Shown here: positions 8,464 through 17,478 of the stretch, piece after piece | How the letters are laid out: every line of letters starts with the position of its first letter | Position numbering within the stretch: the stretch's first letter is position 1 | From: CAYRUP01 sp964489265 | Lineage (GTDB): Bacteria; Pseudomonadota; Gammaproteobacteria; DSM-16500 | Length of the DNA: 24,426 nt | Reading direction: 5' to 3' | Assembly (NCBI GenBank): GCA_964489265.1 | Contig: CAZAXX010000035.1 | Span: forward strand, 1 to 24,426 | Notes under the pieces: model-generated | Told to the model about the DNA's origin: nothing | Databases searched by the model: none | Seen by the model: only the letters and a program-made list of their open reading frames with translations | Position numbers and translations under genes: made by a program

Positions 8464-8940
8464 CTATCGTTCTATGATTTTTTTGCGGTTAATTTTATTT
8501 TGTAACTGAATCACTCCATACATTAATGCTTCGGCAGTAGGAGGACAGCCTGGAACATAGATATCAACTGGCACAATACGATCGCAGCCACGCACAACTG
8601 AATAAGAATAATGATAGTAACCGCCGCCATTTGCACACGATCCCATCGAAATAACCCAGCGTGGTTCTGACATTTGATCATAGACTTTGCGTAATGCAGG
8701 CGCCATTTTATTGCATAACGTGCCCGCCACAATCATCACATCGGATTGTCTGGGACTAGGCCGAAAAATAACACCAAAGCGATCCAAATCATAACGCGCA
8801 GCGCCCGCGTGCATCATTTCAACTGCACAACACGCTAAACCGAAAGTCACTGGCCATAAGGATCCAGAACGCGCCCAAGTCACGAGTTTATCTAGCGAGG
8901 TGGTAATAAAACCCTGGTCTTTTAAACCTGTTATTCCCAT
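8464..8940 (-). CDS. nuoB: NADH-quinone oxidoreductase subunit B
   Basis: This is the PSST homologue, 158 aa from the chosen start. It holds [4Fe-4S] cluster N2, the last before quinone. The ligands are the adjacent pair C37-C38 (FGLACCAVEMM) plus C102 and C132 (PGCPP). An in-frame GTG exists at 8961, but I chose the ATG at 8940. A strong AAGGAG lies 7 nt before it, and the resulting length and MGI... start match the family. With this start nuoB overlaps the end of nuoA by 10 bp. Confidence 0.97.
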   Translation of the reverse strand: MGITGLKDQGFITTSLDKLVTWARSGSLWPVTFGLACCAVEMMHAGAARYDLDRFGVIFRPSPRQSDVMIVAGTLCNKMAPALRKVYDQMSEPRWVISMGSCANGGGYYHYSYSVVRGCDRIVPVDIYVPGCPPTAEALMYGVIQLQNKINRKKIIER

Positions 8941-9287
8941 TCCAGCGCTCCTTTTTTCCACTCATAAATAAATCCAATCACCAAGAGCCCCAGGAAAATA
9001 CCCATTGCAACTAAACCAAACCAGCCAATTTTACGGAAAATGACAGCCCATGGAACCAAAAATGCGGTTTCAAGGTCGAAGATAATAAAGAGAATAGCGA
9101 CGAGATAATAACGTACATCAAACGGTAAGCGTGCATCATCGAAGGGTGCAAACCCACATTCATAAGGAGATGTTTTCTCAGGATTAGGACGCTTGGGACC
9201 CAAGATATACCCCAGCAAGGGTACAATCATTCCAAGCACACCGCCTATGATCATGAACATCAAAATAGGCAAGTAATTTTCTAACAC
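8931..9287 (-). CDS. nuoA: NADH-quinone oxidoreductase subunit A
   Basis: This is a small membrane subunit (ND3 family), 118 aa with three transmembrane helices (about residues 8-30, 62-82 and 88-108). The quinone-site loop between helices 1 and 2 holds SPYECGF with the conserved cysteine, and RLPFDVRYYLVAILFIIFDL follows. The start is GTG at 9287, supported by GAGGAG 7 nt upstream. It is the first gene of the nuo cluster and lies only about 16 bp from the tRNA-Leu 3' end. It has no room for a promoter of its own, so transcription should come through the tRNA from secG/tpiA or from inside secG. Confidence 0.97.
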   Translation of the reverse strand: MLENYLPILMFMIIGGVLGMIVPLLGYILGPKRPNPEKTSPYECGFAPFDDARLPFDVRYYLVAILFIIFDLETAFLVPWAVIFRKIGWFGLVAMGIFLGLLVIGFIYEWKKGALEWE

Positions 9288-9303
9288 TTATTTTCTCCTC
9301 AGA

Positions 9304-9388
9304 TGGTGCCGAAGGTGGGACTCGAACCCACACGGCTTGCGCCACCACCCCCTCAAGATGGCGTGTCTACCAATTTCACCACTTCGGC
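9304..9388 (-). tRNA. tRNA-Leu (anticodon GAG)
   Basis: The reverse strand from 9388 gives acceptor GCCGAAG pairing with CTTCGGC, then discriminator A and an encoded CCA. The D-arm contains GGTAGAC, as in class II leucine tRNAs. The anticodon stem CCATC/GGTGG closes the loop TTGAGGG, giving GAG, which reads CUC/CUU codons. A long variable arm (GGCGCAAGCC) and T-loop GTTCGAGTC follow. The total is 85 nt with CCA. It sits between secG and nuoA, a known arrangement in relatives. Confidence 0.96.
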
Positions 9389-9408
9389 TTGATTGTTTTT
9401 ATCCTATT

Positions 9409-9753
9409 TTATGTAGTTTTCTTACCAACAGGTATGTTGTTGGGAGAAACGGCCGGTGGTGTTGCAGGGTTCTGCTGCTGCTCAACCGGGATTGGCAAGT
9501 CTACTTGTTGCGATTGTTTAATCGCACGGCTTGCCATGTAATTTAAAGCAATGCTGGTCGCGAAAAATAATGTCACGAAAAAAATCGTGATTTTCAGCAA
9601 GAAAGAACCAGAGCCTTTGCTTCCGAATACAGTTTGTGACGCGCCACTACCAAATGCTGCGCCCATTGTCGCGCCTTTGCCCTGTTGGACAAGCACGAGA
9701 GCAACCAGGCAGATTGCCGCGAATACATGAATAATTAATATCAATTGGTACAT
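9409..9753 (-). CDS. secG: Protein-export membrane protein SecG
   Basis: This is an auxiliary subunit of the SecYEG translocon in the inner membrane, 114 aa. It has two transmembrane helices (about residues 3-23 and 51-72). Between them lies the conserved cytoplasmic loop with QQGKGATMGAAFGSGASQTV and FGSKGSGSFL. The C-terminal tail is Gln/Pro-rich and variable, as is common. The ATG at 9753 has AAGG 9 nt upstream. It lies 54 bp downstream of tpiA and about 20 bp before the tRNA-Leu. Confidence 0.96.
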   Translation of the reverse strand: MYQLILIIHVFAAICLVALVLVQQGKGATMGAAFGSGASQTVFGSKGSGSFLLKITIFFVTLFFATSIALNYMASRAIKQSQQVDLPIPVEQQQNPATPPAVSPNNIPVGKKTT

Positions 9754-9807
9754 TTTAAGTAACCTTTTCTTTACTGTTGACCCGGCATCATTTTATGCCC
9801 GTCTATT

Positions 9808-10560
9808 CTACATCGCCGCTTCACAAATTGCTAAAAATCCTTTCGCTTCTAACGAAGCACCACCCACTAAACCGCCGTCAATGTCTGGCATAGCAAATAA
9901 ACCCTTGGCATTATCTGCTTTAACACTTCCGCCATAAATGATCCGCACCGCTTGAGCGATTTCAGGATTATATTGCGCCACCAAGTTCCGAATGAATGCA
10001 TGAACTTCTTGCGCTTGTTCCGGCGTCGCCGTCAAACCAGTCCCAATGGCCCAAACAGGCTCATAGGCGATGACTGCATGACGAAAGGCGTCAATGCTAA
10101 CAGCTTCTATGACAGATGCAAGCTGTTGTTTAATGATATTTTCAGTTTGACCTGCTTCGCGTTGTTCTAACGTTTCGCCGACACACAAAATCGGTTGTAA
10201 ACCAAACTGTTGCGCCGCCTTAAATTTCGCCGCGACTAAATTCACATCTTCATGAAACAACATGCGTCGCTCAGAATGTCCTACTAAAACATACTGACAA
10301 CCATAATCAGCCAACATAGGGCCTGATACTTCCCCAGTAAATGCACCCGCACTGCCGAGATAAAGATTTTGCGCGCCCCAGGCGACCAAACTTTCCGCGA
10401 GAATTTCCTCTGTTTGCTGCAAATGCACCAAGCTTGGAAAAACTACAATATCAACTGCCGAAAATGCACTCGCGCCCAGTTTGATAGCCGCAAGCAACTC
10501 ATGCGCCGCACGGCGAGAGCCATTCATTTTCCAGTTTCCTGCTACCATTTTTTTGCGCAT
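9808..10560 (-). CDS. tpiA: Triosephosphate isomerase
   Basis: This glycolytic TIM-barrel enzyme interconverts dihydroxyacetone phosphate and glyceraldehyde 3-phosphate. From the chosen start it is 250 aa, the family's usual size. Catalytic residues are visible: K11 in GNWKMN, H95 in VGHSERR, and E167 in AYEPVWAIGTG, which also begins the flexible lid loop. The phosphate-gripping IYGGSV (about 208-213) and DGGLVGGASL (228-237) are present. The frame stays open upstream to a TTG at 10620, but that start lies in the promoter's -35 box, and the ATG at 10560 begins with the family-typical MRKKMVAGNWK. Confidence 0.97.
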   Translation of the reverse strand: MRKKMVAGNWKMNGSRRAAHELLAAIKLGASAFSAVDIVVFPSLVHLQQTEEILAESLVAWGAQNLYLGSAGAFTGEVSGPMLADYGCQYVLVGHSERRMLFHEDVNLVAAKFKAAQQFGLQPILCVGETLEQREAGQTENIIKQQLASVIEAVSIDAFRHAVIAYEPVWAIGTGLTATPEQAQEVHAFIRNLVAQYNPEIAQAVRIIYGGSVKADNAKGLFAMPDIDGGLVGGASLEAKGFLAICEAAM

Positions 10561-10590
10561 AAGGGGATTACCCAAATTTGAAGTGGGCTG

Positions 10591-10620
10591 ATTGTAAACG
10601 AAGGGAATGGGATGTGACAA
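10591..10620 (-). promoter_or_regulatory. Candidate sigma70 promoter for tpiA
   Basis: On the minus strand, TTGTCA (10620-10615) and TACAAT (10596-10591) are separated by 18 bp; each matches the consensus at five of six positions. Transcription would begin near 10584, giving a leader of about 24 nt to the tpiA ATG. This is the only good promoter seen upstream of tpiA-secG-tRNA-nuoA, so it may drive the whole series. Confidence 0.6.
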
Positions 10621-10649
10621 GGACTACGATTATCTTTCGCTAGCACGCG

Positions 10650-10746
10650 TCATCCCGCGACGTTTTTTAAGCGGGACCCAGCGCCTTTGACGCAACTAAG
10701 CCGAATAAAAGGCGCTGGGTCCCGCTTAAAAAACGTCGCGGGATGA
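10650..10746. repeat. Perfect 39-bp inverted repeat (large hairpin)
   Basis: Arms 10650-10688 and 10708-10746 are perfectly complementary over 39 bp, with a 19-nt loop. The outer ends read TCATCCCGCGACG and the inner arm contains AAGCGGGACCCAGCGCC. It lies between the start of tpiA and the stop codon of the 1560-aa gene, ending 6 bp before that stop. The stem contains a T6/A6 run but is not followed by a U-tract. The perfect arms suggest a recent mobile palindrome of the dispersed TCATCCCGC type. It could also end or protect the mRNA of the large gene. Confidence 0.9.
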
Positions 10747-10752
10747 ATGGGT

Positions 10753-13700
10753 TCATCTAGAAAGCGTCGGCGGCGGATTTTTATTTACTTTATCGGTTAA
10801 ACCTTCGATCAAATCACTAACTCGCTGTGAATCAAAGCCTTGCTGCATGCTCTCTTCTATCTTCGTGACAACTTGTGTCAATTCCCTTTTAACTTCTTGG
10901 CTTTGAATCCTCGCTTCCAAATTTTTAAGTTTTTCCAACTCTGTGCTAACGGAGATTTCAATCGTTCTTTCTAGATGCTTATCTTCAAATAATGTCCAGA
11001 CATGATCGCGCTCTTCGGAAGTTGGCTGGTATTGAACTCCAGATTCATTGACGCAAGTTATCCCCTTTGATACACACATGAGTATGAGTGATTTAACCAA
11101 CCACTCATCGGGATTCGGCTGAATATACATCGTTTGGCTTGAGCCTAATTCCCGATAAAACGTCGTGCAAATATTATTAGCCAGCTTCAAATAAGGCATG
11201 CTGGCAATGACAATATCATTTCCGGCAGGAGTTACAACTATTTGCTGACGAGCGAGCTCGACAGCTTGTGACACTTCACGACTTAACTGAGCAATATCAG
11301 GTTGGCTTTTAAGCTCGGGTTGTTTTGCTAAAAAAGATTTCATCTCCGCCGTTTCTGAAACGCTAGCAAAACGTTGCAAGATTGCAGCTCGGTCTACTTG
11401 AGAAACGCCCCTTCGCTCCAAAATATCTTCAAGTATTTGTTCTTTATCTATTTCAGGAGGCAAGCGTCGAACAGCGACGTGATATTCGTTGTTGTCTGTC
11501 ATTCGCTCGGTATAACACGCCTTCTTTTTAGCAGCATATTTTACTTCATTCTCAACATGATTAAATGCAATTTGATTTCTTCCAAGCGTTCTTGTCACCG
11601 TGACATCTCGCGCCAAAGCAACCGAGCTTAAGTCCAAACTTTTTTTCAGCTCGCGGCCTATCGTATTGGGATTATAGGTAATGACTTCACGTCTCACATG
11701 CTTGGGTGACACGACTTCGGTTTGATCGTGTCGCAAAACTGTCATGTTTCTATTGATGTCTTCGATTAACGGTTTAATTCCCGCATTCGGTGATGGCGGC
11801 ACAAAAAACCCGGAGTGTATTTGTTCTCTGGCTAATTTACTGTATCTAGCCGCCTCCGTCATTTGCTGAGCTGCAAGGAGTAAAACATTTAATGCTTTAA
11901 TGCTAACAAGGTATTGTTCTGTTCGTTCTCTTTGCTTTCGGATTGCATTGATACTACCCACTTGTTTTTGCCCCAGGGCATCTAATTCCTGGATTTTTAG
12001 TTCTATCCGTTTCTCTTCTTGTTGTTGCGCTAACTGACGTTTTTCTTCCGCATCACGCCGATCATGTTCGCGTGCTTTTTCTTCTGCGAGTAAATCTCTT
12101 TCTTCCTCGACACGATGTGCTCGTTCACGCGCTTTTTCTTCTGCTTGTCTTTGCTGTTCCGCTCTTGCTGCAGTACGTTCTCTGTCAACTTTTGTTTGAA
12201 CCTCAATGCCTCCGTGCGTCAACGCATTTGCTAGATTCGAAAAAACAGCTTCTTCCACAGCTGGGGTCGCAAAAGCTGGCATAGGATTGTGGGCTGGATC
12301 GTGGATATGACTCCATAACTGCAGAACAGTCTTAGCCTGTTGTAATTTTTCAGCGGCACCCTGTGTTGCGCTCTTCACTTCATCTTGCCAAGCAACAATT
12401 TCGCGCTTTAATTCTTCATCAATAAAAGGATGTAGTTTCGTGGTGTAATTATCGATGCGTGCCTGATGGGTCGACAGTAATGCTTGTTGCTCCGCATTGA
12501 ATCTCAGACGATGCCTCGCATGATTCAGAGACGCCAGGAACAGTGATTTTGTAACAACATCCATATCTGACTCACTAGGTGAATCATCCAGAATTTTTTT
12601 CAAAAGCTTGAATTGCAACTGATAGGATCTTAACCCGCTTTCAGAAAGATCGAGCAGCGACCGTTCGTCACGCGCAACTGTCTTGCTTTCCCATAGCCTA
12701 TTAATTTCAGCAAGCAGTGCCACTTTGTTATTTTTGTTTAAATGATCGAGATACTCAAGCTCTGTCGCATCGACAATAATTTGCGATAAATCTCGAAGAT
12801 TTTCAGCAGATGGCGCTATTCCTGAGTTATTCTTTCCAATATAAACCAAATCATCCCATAGCCTTTTCAGTTCCGCATTTTCATCTGCCAGCGCATGGAC
12901 ATAGGGCGTCAATCGTGCAAAATAGTCACGTCGCAATCCGTCATGTGCTGCCACTTGAAGATAAGTATTATCTTCCTTAACTACTGAAGGAGAGCGCGCA
13001 GGCTCCACATATTTTTGCATTGTAAACAATAACAACGTTTTGCTTAACACATCTTTTTCTGCAGGAGACATCTGCGCTAACTGGTGTTCGGCTAAGCTAC
13101 GAATGAGTTCCTTTTTCAGTTTTTCAGGAGCAGCGGGTTCCTTCAATTTTTTAATAGCAAAATCCAGACCTTCTCGCGTAGAGAACAAACTTTTCATCGT
13201 GTCAGGAGTGAGATATGCGATCGTCTCTAAAGGATAATAGTCGATCATTTTGAAAATAAGTTGTTTTCCTGGTATGGCAGGTAAAGGCTTGGTAAACATA
13301 AAACCGACTTGCTTGAGCAAGTCTGTAAAAGCCTTAACGCCGACTCTCCCTCTCTCACTAGCTGGCAAATTCAATAAGCTCTCAATTTCAGTCCATTTTT
13401 TTCCTAAAACAACAAAGAGCTCATGAGACACATTTACAAAAACATCTTTTTCTCTTTTTTGTTCAGGAGTGGCTGGCTCAGACACACATTTATAATAAAT
13501 GTGGCTATACAATTCTTTTTTCAGTGCTGACAAATCAACTTGGAGCTCTGCCAATTGTTGATAATTGACATTTCCTTTTGGATCTTCTTTAAACTCATCA
13601 AAGATATCGTCAAAATTTCTACTGAAGTAATCTCCTCTTGATTCACCATCCCGAAGAAGAGGCTCTGGGGTCGTACAGAAAATAGCGCGTAAGAATTTTG

Positions 13701-15435
13701 ATCCCAACTGAACTCTTTCCGGTTCAATTTTATCTTCTTCACCCGTTTTGCCTAATATCAACCGGTCGAAATAATCAGAATTTTGTAACAACTTCATGAC
13801 TGGATGACCTGCAGGTATTGTCTTAAATTGCAGTAAAAACAATTGAACATACAACAAGTTTGTCAGACCTGCTTGCGTCATCATCTCGGACAGTTCTTGC
13901 GGTAAGGGTTGATCTGCTGGGAATCGATTTAATTTTTCGAAAAATTCAGTCATATTCCGTGCGAATGCCGGGTTATCTGACATAAACTCATTTTTATCTT
14001 CTGACCTCTGCCAACCAGTTGAATATCGCTGTATTGAATCCCATAAATCTTTATATTTCTTTTCTTCTGCTACAAAAAAAGTTTTTATTAATTTATTAGC
14101 GTCAGCAATATCTTTTGCATTTTTAAATTTAGAAAAATTTTCTCTATAAATCTTATTTTTTTCTGTTGCAGTGAGCGGCCAATCTCTATCAATTTTTCGA
14201 AACAAGCGACGCATCTGGTTTTCAGCAAAAAGTGTATTGACAACTTCGTTAGTTGGATCGTCTATGCCAATTGTGGCCAGAGCATTTTTTAATGATGTTT
14301 TATCGCCTTTATATTTTGGTGGCTTTGGGCTTAGTTCAGCGCTGGATCCTTGTAACGGAAGAAATGGGTCTACTAATACCCCCATGGTTTCTGGATCACG
14401 AGCTCTGTCAGCTAACTCAATTATTTTTTCTTTAAGAAAATTCTTTGACAGGATTTTTCTTAGTTCTACTTTGTCATCTCCACCCAAGAAGCCATTGGGT
14501 GCAGTTAAACTCGCATAGGTTTGGTCAACAATAACTGTTTTAAAAATAGTGTCTGATAGAGTTTCAATGACTCTGTAGTCGCTAGCTTTGAATATCTCTC
14601 CCAATCGTCTGCCAAAACTAACCTTATGGTCGTTATAAGAAAATTGTCCTAATGTTGTTTGGGCGAGGCCACGATTCATCCGTTCGAATAAATTGTTGTT
14701 GGTGAGATCCGGCAGTAAATCATCGCTCTCAATTGTATCAATGAAATTACAAATAAGCCTGGCTGCTTCTGCATTTTGAATTTGTGCTCGAATGATGGAT
14801 TTGAGATGGCGCTTATTGTTTTCTAAAAAGAGAGCTGTCGACTCAGTCTCATTAAAATACTCCAACGAACATATTTTTAAAGTTGGTATATCAATACCTG
14901 GATCACGTAATGATCCGAACAATAGTGTAAATTTTTCACGCGCGTAGGCAGGTTCTAGATTAAGCTCAACAATGATCTCTGCAAGTTTAGAACCTAGCCT
15001 ACAAACTGAAGTATCATCATTGCCTAACAATATTCTTCTTAATACTTTGTGATCTTCGTCAACCAAATCAGCTTTTATTTCAGCAAACATTTTTGAAACG
15101 ATCAGGGTCTCAAAAATTTTTCCCGCTAACCTAGCACTATTTTCAACATCCGTTTCTTCATTAGCCGCATTGCGATTTTTCAGAAGTTGTTTAATGAATG
15201 ATTCAATAGCAAGTTTAGATCCAGCAGGCTCTGAGTCTATCGATATATTGTCAAGTAACCTTTCAAACTGCTCTTGAGGAGTTATCGTGGTTATAACTAA
15301 GTGCTCTTCGTCATATGACATTACATCAATAAATTCTGAAATTAAGCCGGCAACAAGAGGATGCCTTGAAAACAGGCTCTGAATTTGTTCTTTTTGTTCT
15401 TGAATAATGTCCGCTCTAGATCTTGAAGCACTCAT
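10753..15435 (-). CDS. Very large helical protein of unknown function (1560 aa)
   Basis: I do not recognise the family. The protein is soluble-looking, with no signal peptide and no convincing transmembrane segment. The N-terminal part seems to hold an internal duplication: residues about 31-138 and 227-331 share an F-I-D / FER pattern and a later IV...DDKV-LRKIL pattern. A second faint duplication pairs about 792-870 with 953-1020. Residues about 1080-1160 form a strongly charged Glu/Arg/Gln-rich coiled coil (EEKARE repeats). The C-terminal 400 residues look mixed alpha/beta. The ATG at 15435 has GAGG about 6 nt upstream. It follows the 636-aa gene by 51 bp, so the two are probably co-transcribed. 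An effector or structural role is possible but unproven. Confidence 0.9.
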   Translation of the reverse strand: MSASRSRADIIQEQKEQIQSLFSRHPLVAGLISEFIDVMSYDEEHLVITTITPQEQFERLLDNISIDSEPAGSKLAIESFIKQLLKNRNAANEETDVENSARLAGKIFETLIVSKMFAEIKADLVDEDHKVLRRILLGNDDTSVCRLGSKLAEIIVELNLEPAYAREKFTLLFGSLRDPGIDIPTLKICSLEYFNETESTALFLENNKRHLKSIIRAQIQNAEAARLICNFIDTIESDDLLPDLTNNNLFERMNRGLAQTTLGQFSYNDHKVSFGRRLGEIFKASDYRVIETLSDTIFKTVIVDQTYASLTAPNGFLGGDDKVELRKILSKNFLKEKIIELADRARDPETMGVLVDPFLPLQGSSAELSPKPPKYKGDKTSLKNALATIGIDDPTNEVVNTLFAENQMRRLFRKIDRDWPLTATEKNKIYRENFSKFKNAKDIADANKLIKTFFVAEEKKYKDLWDSIQRYSTGWQRSEDKNEFMSDNPAFARNMTEFFEKLNRFPADQPLPQELSEMMTQAGLTNLLYVQLFLLQFKTIPAGHPVMKLLQNSDYFDRLILGKTGEEDKIEPERVQLGSKFLRAIFCTTPEPLLRDGESRGDYFSRNFDDIFDEFKEDPKGNVNYQQLAELQVDLSALKKELYSHIYYKCVSEPATPEQKREKDVFVNVSHELFVVLGKKWTEIESLLNLPASERGRVGVKAFTDLLKQVGFMFTKPLPAIPGKQLIFKMIDYYPLETIAYLTPDTMKSLFSTREGLDFAIKKLKEPAAPEKLKKELIRSLAEHQLAQMSPAEKDVLSKTLLLFTMQKYVEPARSPSVVKEDNTYLQVAAHDGLRRDYFARLTPYVHALADENAELKRLWDDLVYIGKNNSGIAPSAENLRDLSQIIVDATELEYLDHLNKNNKVALLAEINRLWESKTVARDERSLLDLSESGLRSYQLQFKLLKKILDDSPSESDMDVVTKSLFLASLNHARHRLRFNAEQQALLSTHQARIDNYTTKLHPFIDEELKREIVAWQDEVKSATQGAAEKLQQAKTVLQLWSHIHDPAHNPMPAFATPAVEEAVFSNLANALTHGGIEVQTKVDRERTAARAEQQRQAEEKARERAHRVEEERDLLAEEKAREHDRRDAEEKRQLAQQQEEKRIELKIQELDALGQKQVGSINAIRKQRERTEQYLVSIKALNVLLLAAQQMTEAARYSKLAREQIHSGFFVPPSPNAGIKPLIEDINRNMTVLRHDQTEVVSPKHVRREVITYNPNTIGRELKKSLDLSSVALARDVTVTRTLGRNQIAFNHVENEVKYAAKKKACYTERMTDNNEYHVAVRRLPPEIDKEQILEDILERRGVSQVDRAAILQRFASVSETAEMKSFLAKQPELKSQPDIAQLSREVSQAVELARQQIVVTPAGNDIVIASMPYLKLANNICTTFYRELGSSQTMYIQPNPDEWLVKSLILMCVSKGITCVNESGVQYQPTSEERDHVWTLFEDKHLERTIEISVSTELEKLKNLEARIQSQEVKRELTQVVTKIEESMQQGFDSQRVSDLIEGLTDKVNKNPPPTLSR

Positions 15436-15486
15436 TATTACCTCGTTTAATTATTATAGGATTTCCTTATAACCCGCTATGCTTAT

Positions 15487-17397
15487 TTAACTAGCACTAG
15501 GACCACTACGACTTGCATTTACCTCTTTAGCTGCTTCTTGGGCTAGCGTTTGGGCTATTTGAACAACCCCATCAAAAGTGCTCTGTTGTTTCTTCAGCAA
15601 TTCTGGTTCTTTCATAGCGGTAATTGCGGTTGCTGATGCATCCAATTTGTTTGAGACCTCCGCTTTTTTAGCATCGAGGGCTGGATCTGCTGCTAAGCTA
15701 TTCAACTCCCTCTTACAAACTTGTGCTCGCATTCCTAAATCTTCTAATTCTTTTACATTCTCTTTTGATAATTCAGCTAATTGTTGATGATGGGCATTTA
15801 ACATCGTGGCTCTTGCCTCTGCCAATTCCGATGCTGTTTGAGGCGTTGCTAACTGATTTGAATAAGACTCTTTTAATGTGGGTAATGTCACCATCTGTGC
15901 CACGATTTCATCCTGATTTCTATGTACAGCTTGTTGTCGTGCTTCAATGTCGTTTGCTACTTTTTCTAAAACCTCTAGTTTTTGCGCAGTGCTCCCAGTA
16001 TTAAATTTCGTTACATCAGCAGCATCTTTGATAACATCTTTTGCCTCTAAAAGATTCACAGCTTCTTGCTTATTAGCAGCTCTAGGCCCGGCGCCGGCCA
16101 CGCTAGCCGCAACAGGCGGCTTCTGTAGAGTATCAACAGCTTGTGCTAATGCAATTCTTTCAGGCTCATGACTTTTTGACTCAGTCAAAGCATCATCAAC
16201 TTTTTTCGTCAACGTTTCAGATGTTTCATTTGCCCTGTTTTTCAAAATAGCGGCGTCTTTCATTTGATTTTGCAGGTTGATAATTTCAGTGACTGTATCT
16301 CTCATTGCTCCAGTCACTTTAAATGAATGGAACTTAGAATCTTGTGCTCTGATCTGTTCGAGATGTGCGAGTGTTTTCGCATCCAGCTCTGCAAAATAAC
16401 CTCGTGCTTGCGCCTCTTGAAGTGCGACGAGAATAAGGTCAAGTGCTTTTTTATCCTGAATAGTCTCGGTAGGATTTTGATACGAGATAACAATTTCATC
16501 ACCCGGCACTATTCCGAATTTTTGTGCCGCTAATGCCAACATTCCTCTGATACCTCTTCTATATTCTTCTGGCTCCCAATTAAATAACTTGCCACTATCA
16601 AACGCTCCGCCATTCATCGTGATCGTGTTACCATTGGTAATCTCGTAGGTAAAACCTTTAAAATCTTCATGATCACTTACGAATATTTCATCTTTTGAAT
16701 CTTGCAATTCTTGTAATCTTTTCACTATCAAAGTCGTGTCGAAAACAGCACCGCCTATTTGTTGTTTTTCTTTTGCTAATTCTTCTGGCGTCTTTGTTCG
16801 GGTTATCGATCTGAATATAGCCTCGGGTTCAAAAGCGTCCTTTCTTACTGATGCATAAGCTTTTTCAAGAGTTCTATTTTGCTCAACTTTAATTCCGGTT
16901 TGTCTATGCAAACTCGTCAAATCTCTTTCATTTGATCCTTTTACATCTTTCATTAACCCATTGATTGCGTGATCAAAAGCTGGCTTAACAGCAGGGTCTA
17001 ATCTCGCTGCAGCGGTGTCCAATTCTGTTTTAGCAGCACTCAACCTTCCCTCCCACGCACTTTGGTGCTGTCTCCAAGTGGGCTCGGTCATTGGTGGGTC
17101 GTTTTTTAAATATTTGTATTCTTGTCTGAGTTCTAGATCCATTTTATCGCACATTGCTTTACAAGCTGTTTCCAATTCGACTCTATGAGCAGGATCAGCA
17201 ACCTTTACTTCAGCAATCTCTGCCAGTGCGTTTGCTCGAAAATTCGCAGCCGCAATCGCCATTTCCGATTTCTCATAATCAAACGTTGTCCCATATCTGG
17301 CATTCACAGCAGAAGATTTTTCAATAGCCTCCAAATTGTCTTTAATATCTTTTAACCGCTCTTCTGCAGGTTTTTTTTCTTCACGTGGTGAGGCCAT
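15487..17397 (-). CDS. Helix-rich hypothetical protein (636 aa)
   Basis: The family is not recognised. Residues 1-200 and 360-636 are Ala/Glu/Lys/Gln-rich and predicted helical, with heptad-like stretches (for example around 470-500 and 520-570). In the middle, residues about 243-345 look different: strand-like segments (GNTITMNGG, GDEIVISY) and a helix ALDLILVALQEAQARGY suggest a compact alpha/beta domain. There is no signal peptide or membrane segment. A small Pro/Ala/Gly linker lies near 427-442. The ATG at 17397 has GGAG about 10 nt upstream and a good promoter further up. It is transcribed just before the 1560-aa gene, suggesting a two-gene operon. Confidence 0.88.
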   Translation of the reverse strand: MASPREEKKPAEERLKDIKDNLEAIEKSSAVNARYGTTFDYEKSEMAIAAANFRANALAEIAEVKVADPAHRVELETACKAMCDKMDLELRQEYKYLKNDPPMTEPTWRQHQSAWEGRLSAAKTELDTAAARLDPAVKPAFDHAINGLMKDVKGSNERDLTSLHRQTGIKVEQNRTLEKAYASVRKDAFEPEAIFRSITRTKTPEELAKEKQQIGGAVFDTTLIVKRLQELQDSKDEIFVSDHEDFKGFTYEITNGNTITMNGGAFDSGKLFNWEPEEYRRGIRGMLALAAQKFGIVPGDEIVISYQNPTETIQDKKALDLILVALQEAQARGYFAELDAKTLAHLEQIRAQDSKFHSFKVTGAMRDTVTEIINLQNQMKDAAILKNRANETSETLTKKVDDALTESKSHEPERIALAQAVDTLQKPPVAASVAGAGPRAANKQEAVNLLEAKDVIKDAADVTKFNTGSTAQKLEVLEKVANDIEARQQAVHRNQDEIVAQMVTLPTLKESYSNQLATPQTASELAEARATMLNAHHQQLAELSKENVKELEDLGMRAQVCKRELNSLAADPALDAKKAEVSNKLDASATAITAMKEPELLKKQQSTFDGVVQIAQTLAQEAAKEVNASRSGPSAS

Positions 17398-17440
17398 AAG
17401 CTATTAACTCCAAAAAAAAATTTAAGGCAGAACTACATTA

Positions 17441-17470
17441 ATTATACACCAAAAACCATTGATTGTTCAA
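17441..17470 (-). promoter_or_regulatory. Candidate promoter for the 636-aa/1560-aa gene pair
   Basis: On the minus strand a perfect TATAAT (17446-17441) is preceded, after 18 bp, by TTGAAC (17470-17465), which matches the -35 consensus at four of six positions. Transcription would start near 17434, giving a leader of about 37 nt. The site lies in the 81-bp gap after the preceding gene. No operator-like palindrome is seen around it. Confidence 0.5.
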
Positions 17471-17478
17471 AAAATATA

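Noticed and set aside
8941..8961. GTG start for NuoB
   Set aside because: It would put the strong AAGGAG inside the gene; the ATG at 8940 fits the site and the family length.
10561..10620. Longer TpiA start (TTG at 10620, 20 extra residues)
   Set aside because: The TTG lies in the candidate -35 box, and the extra residues do not fit the family N-terminus.
15453..15458. TATAAT just upstream of the 1560-aa gene as a separate promoter
   Set aside because: No acceptable -35 at 16-18 bp; co-transcription with the 636-aa gene is simpler.
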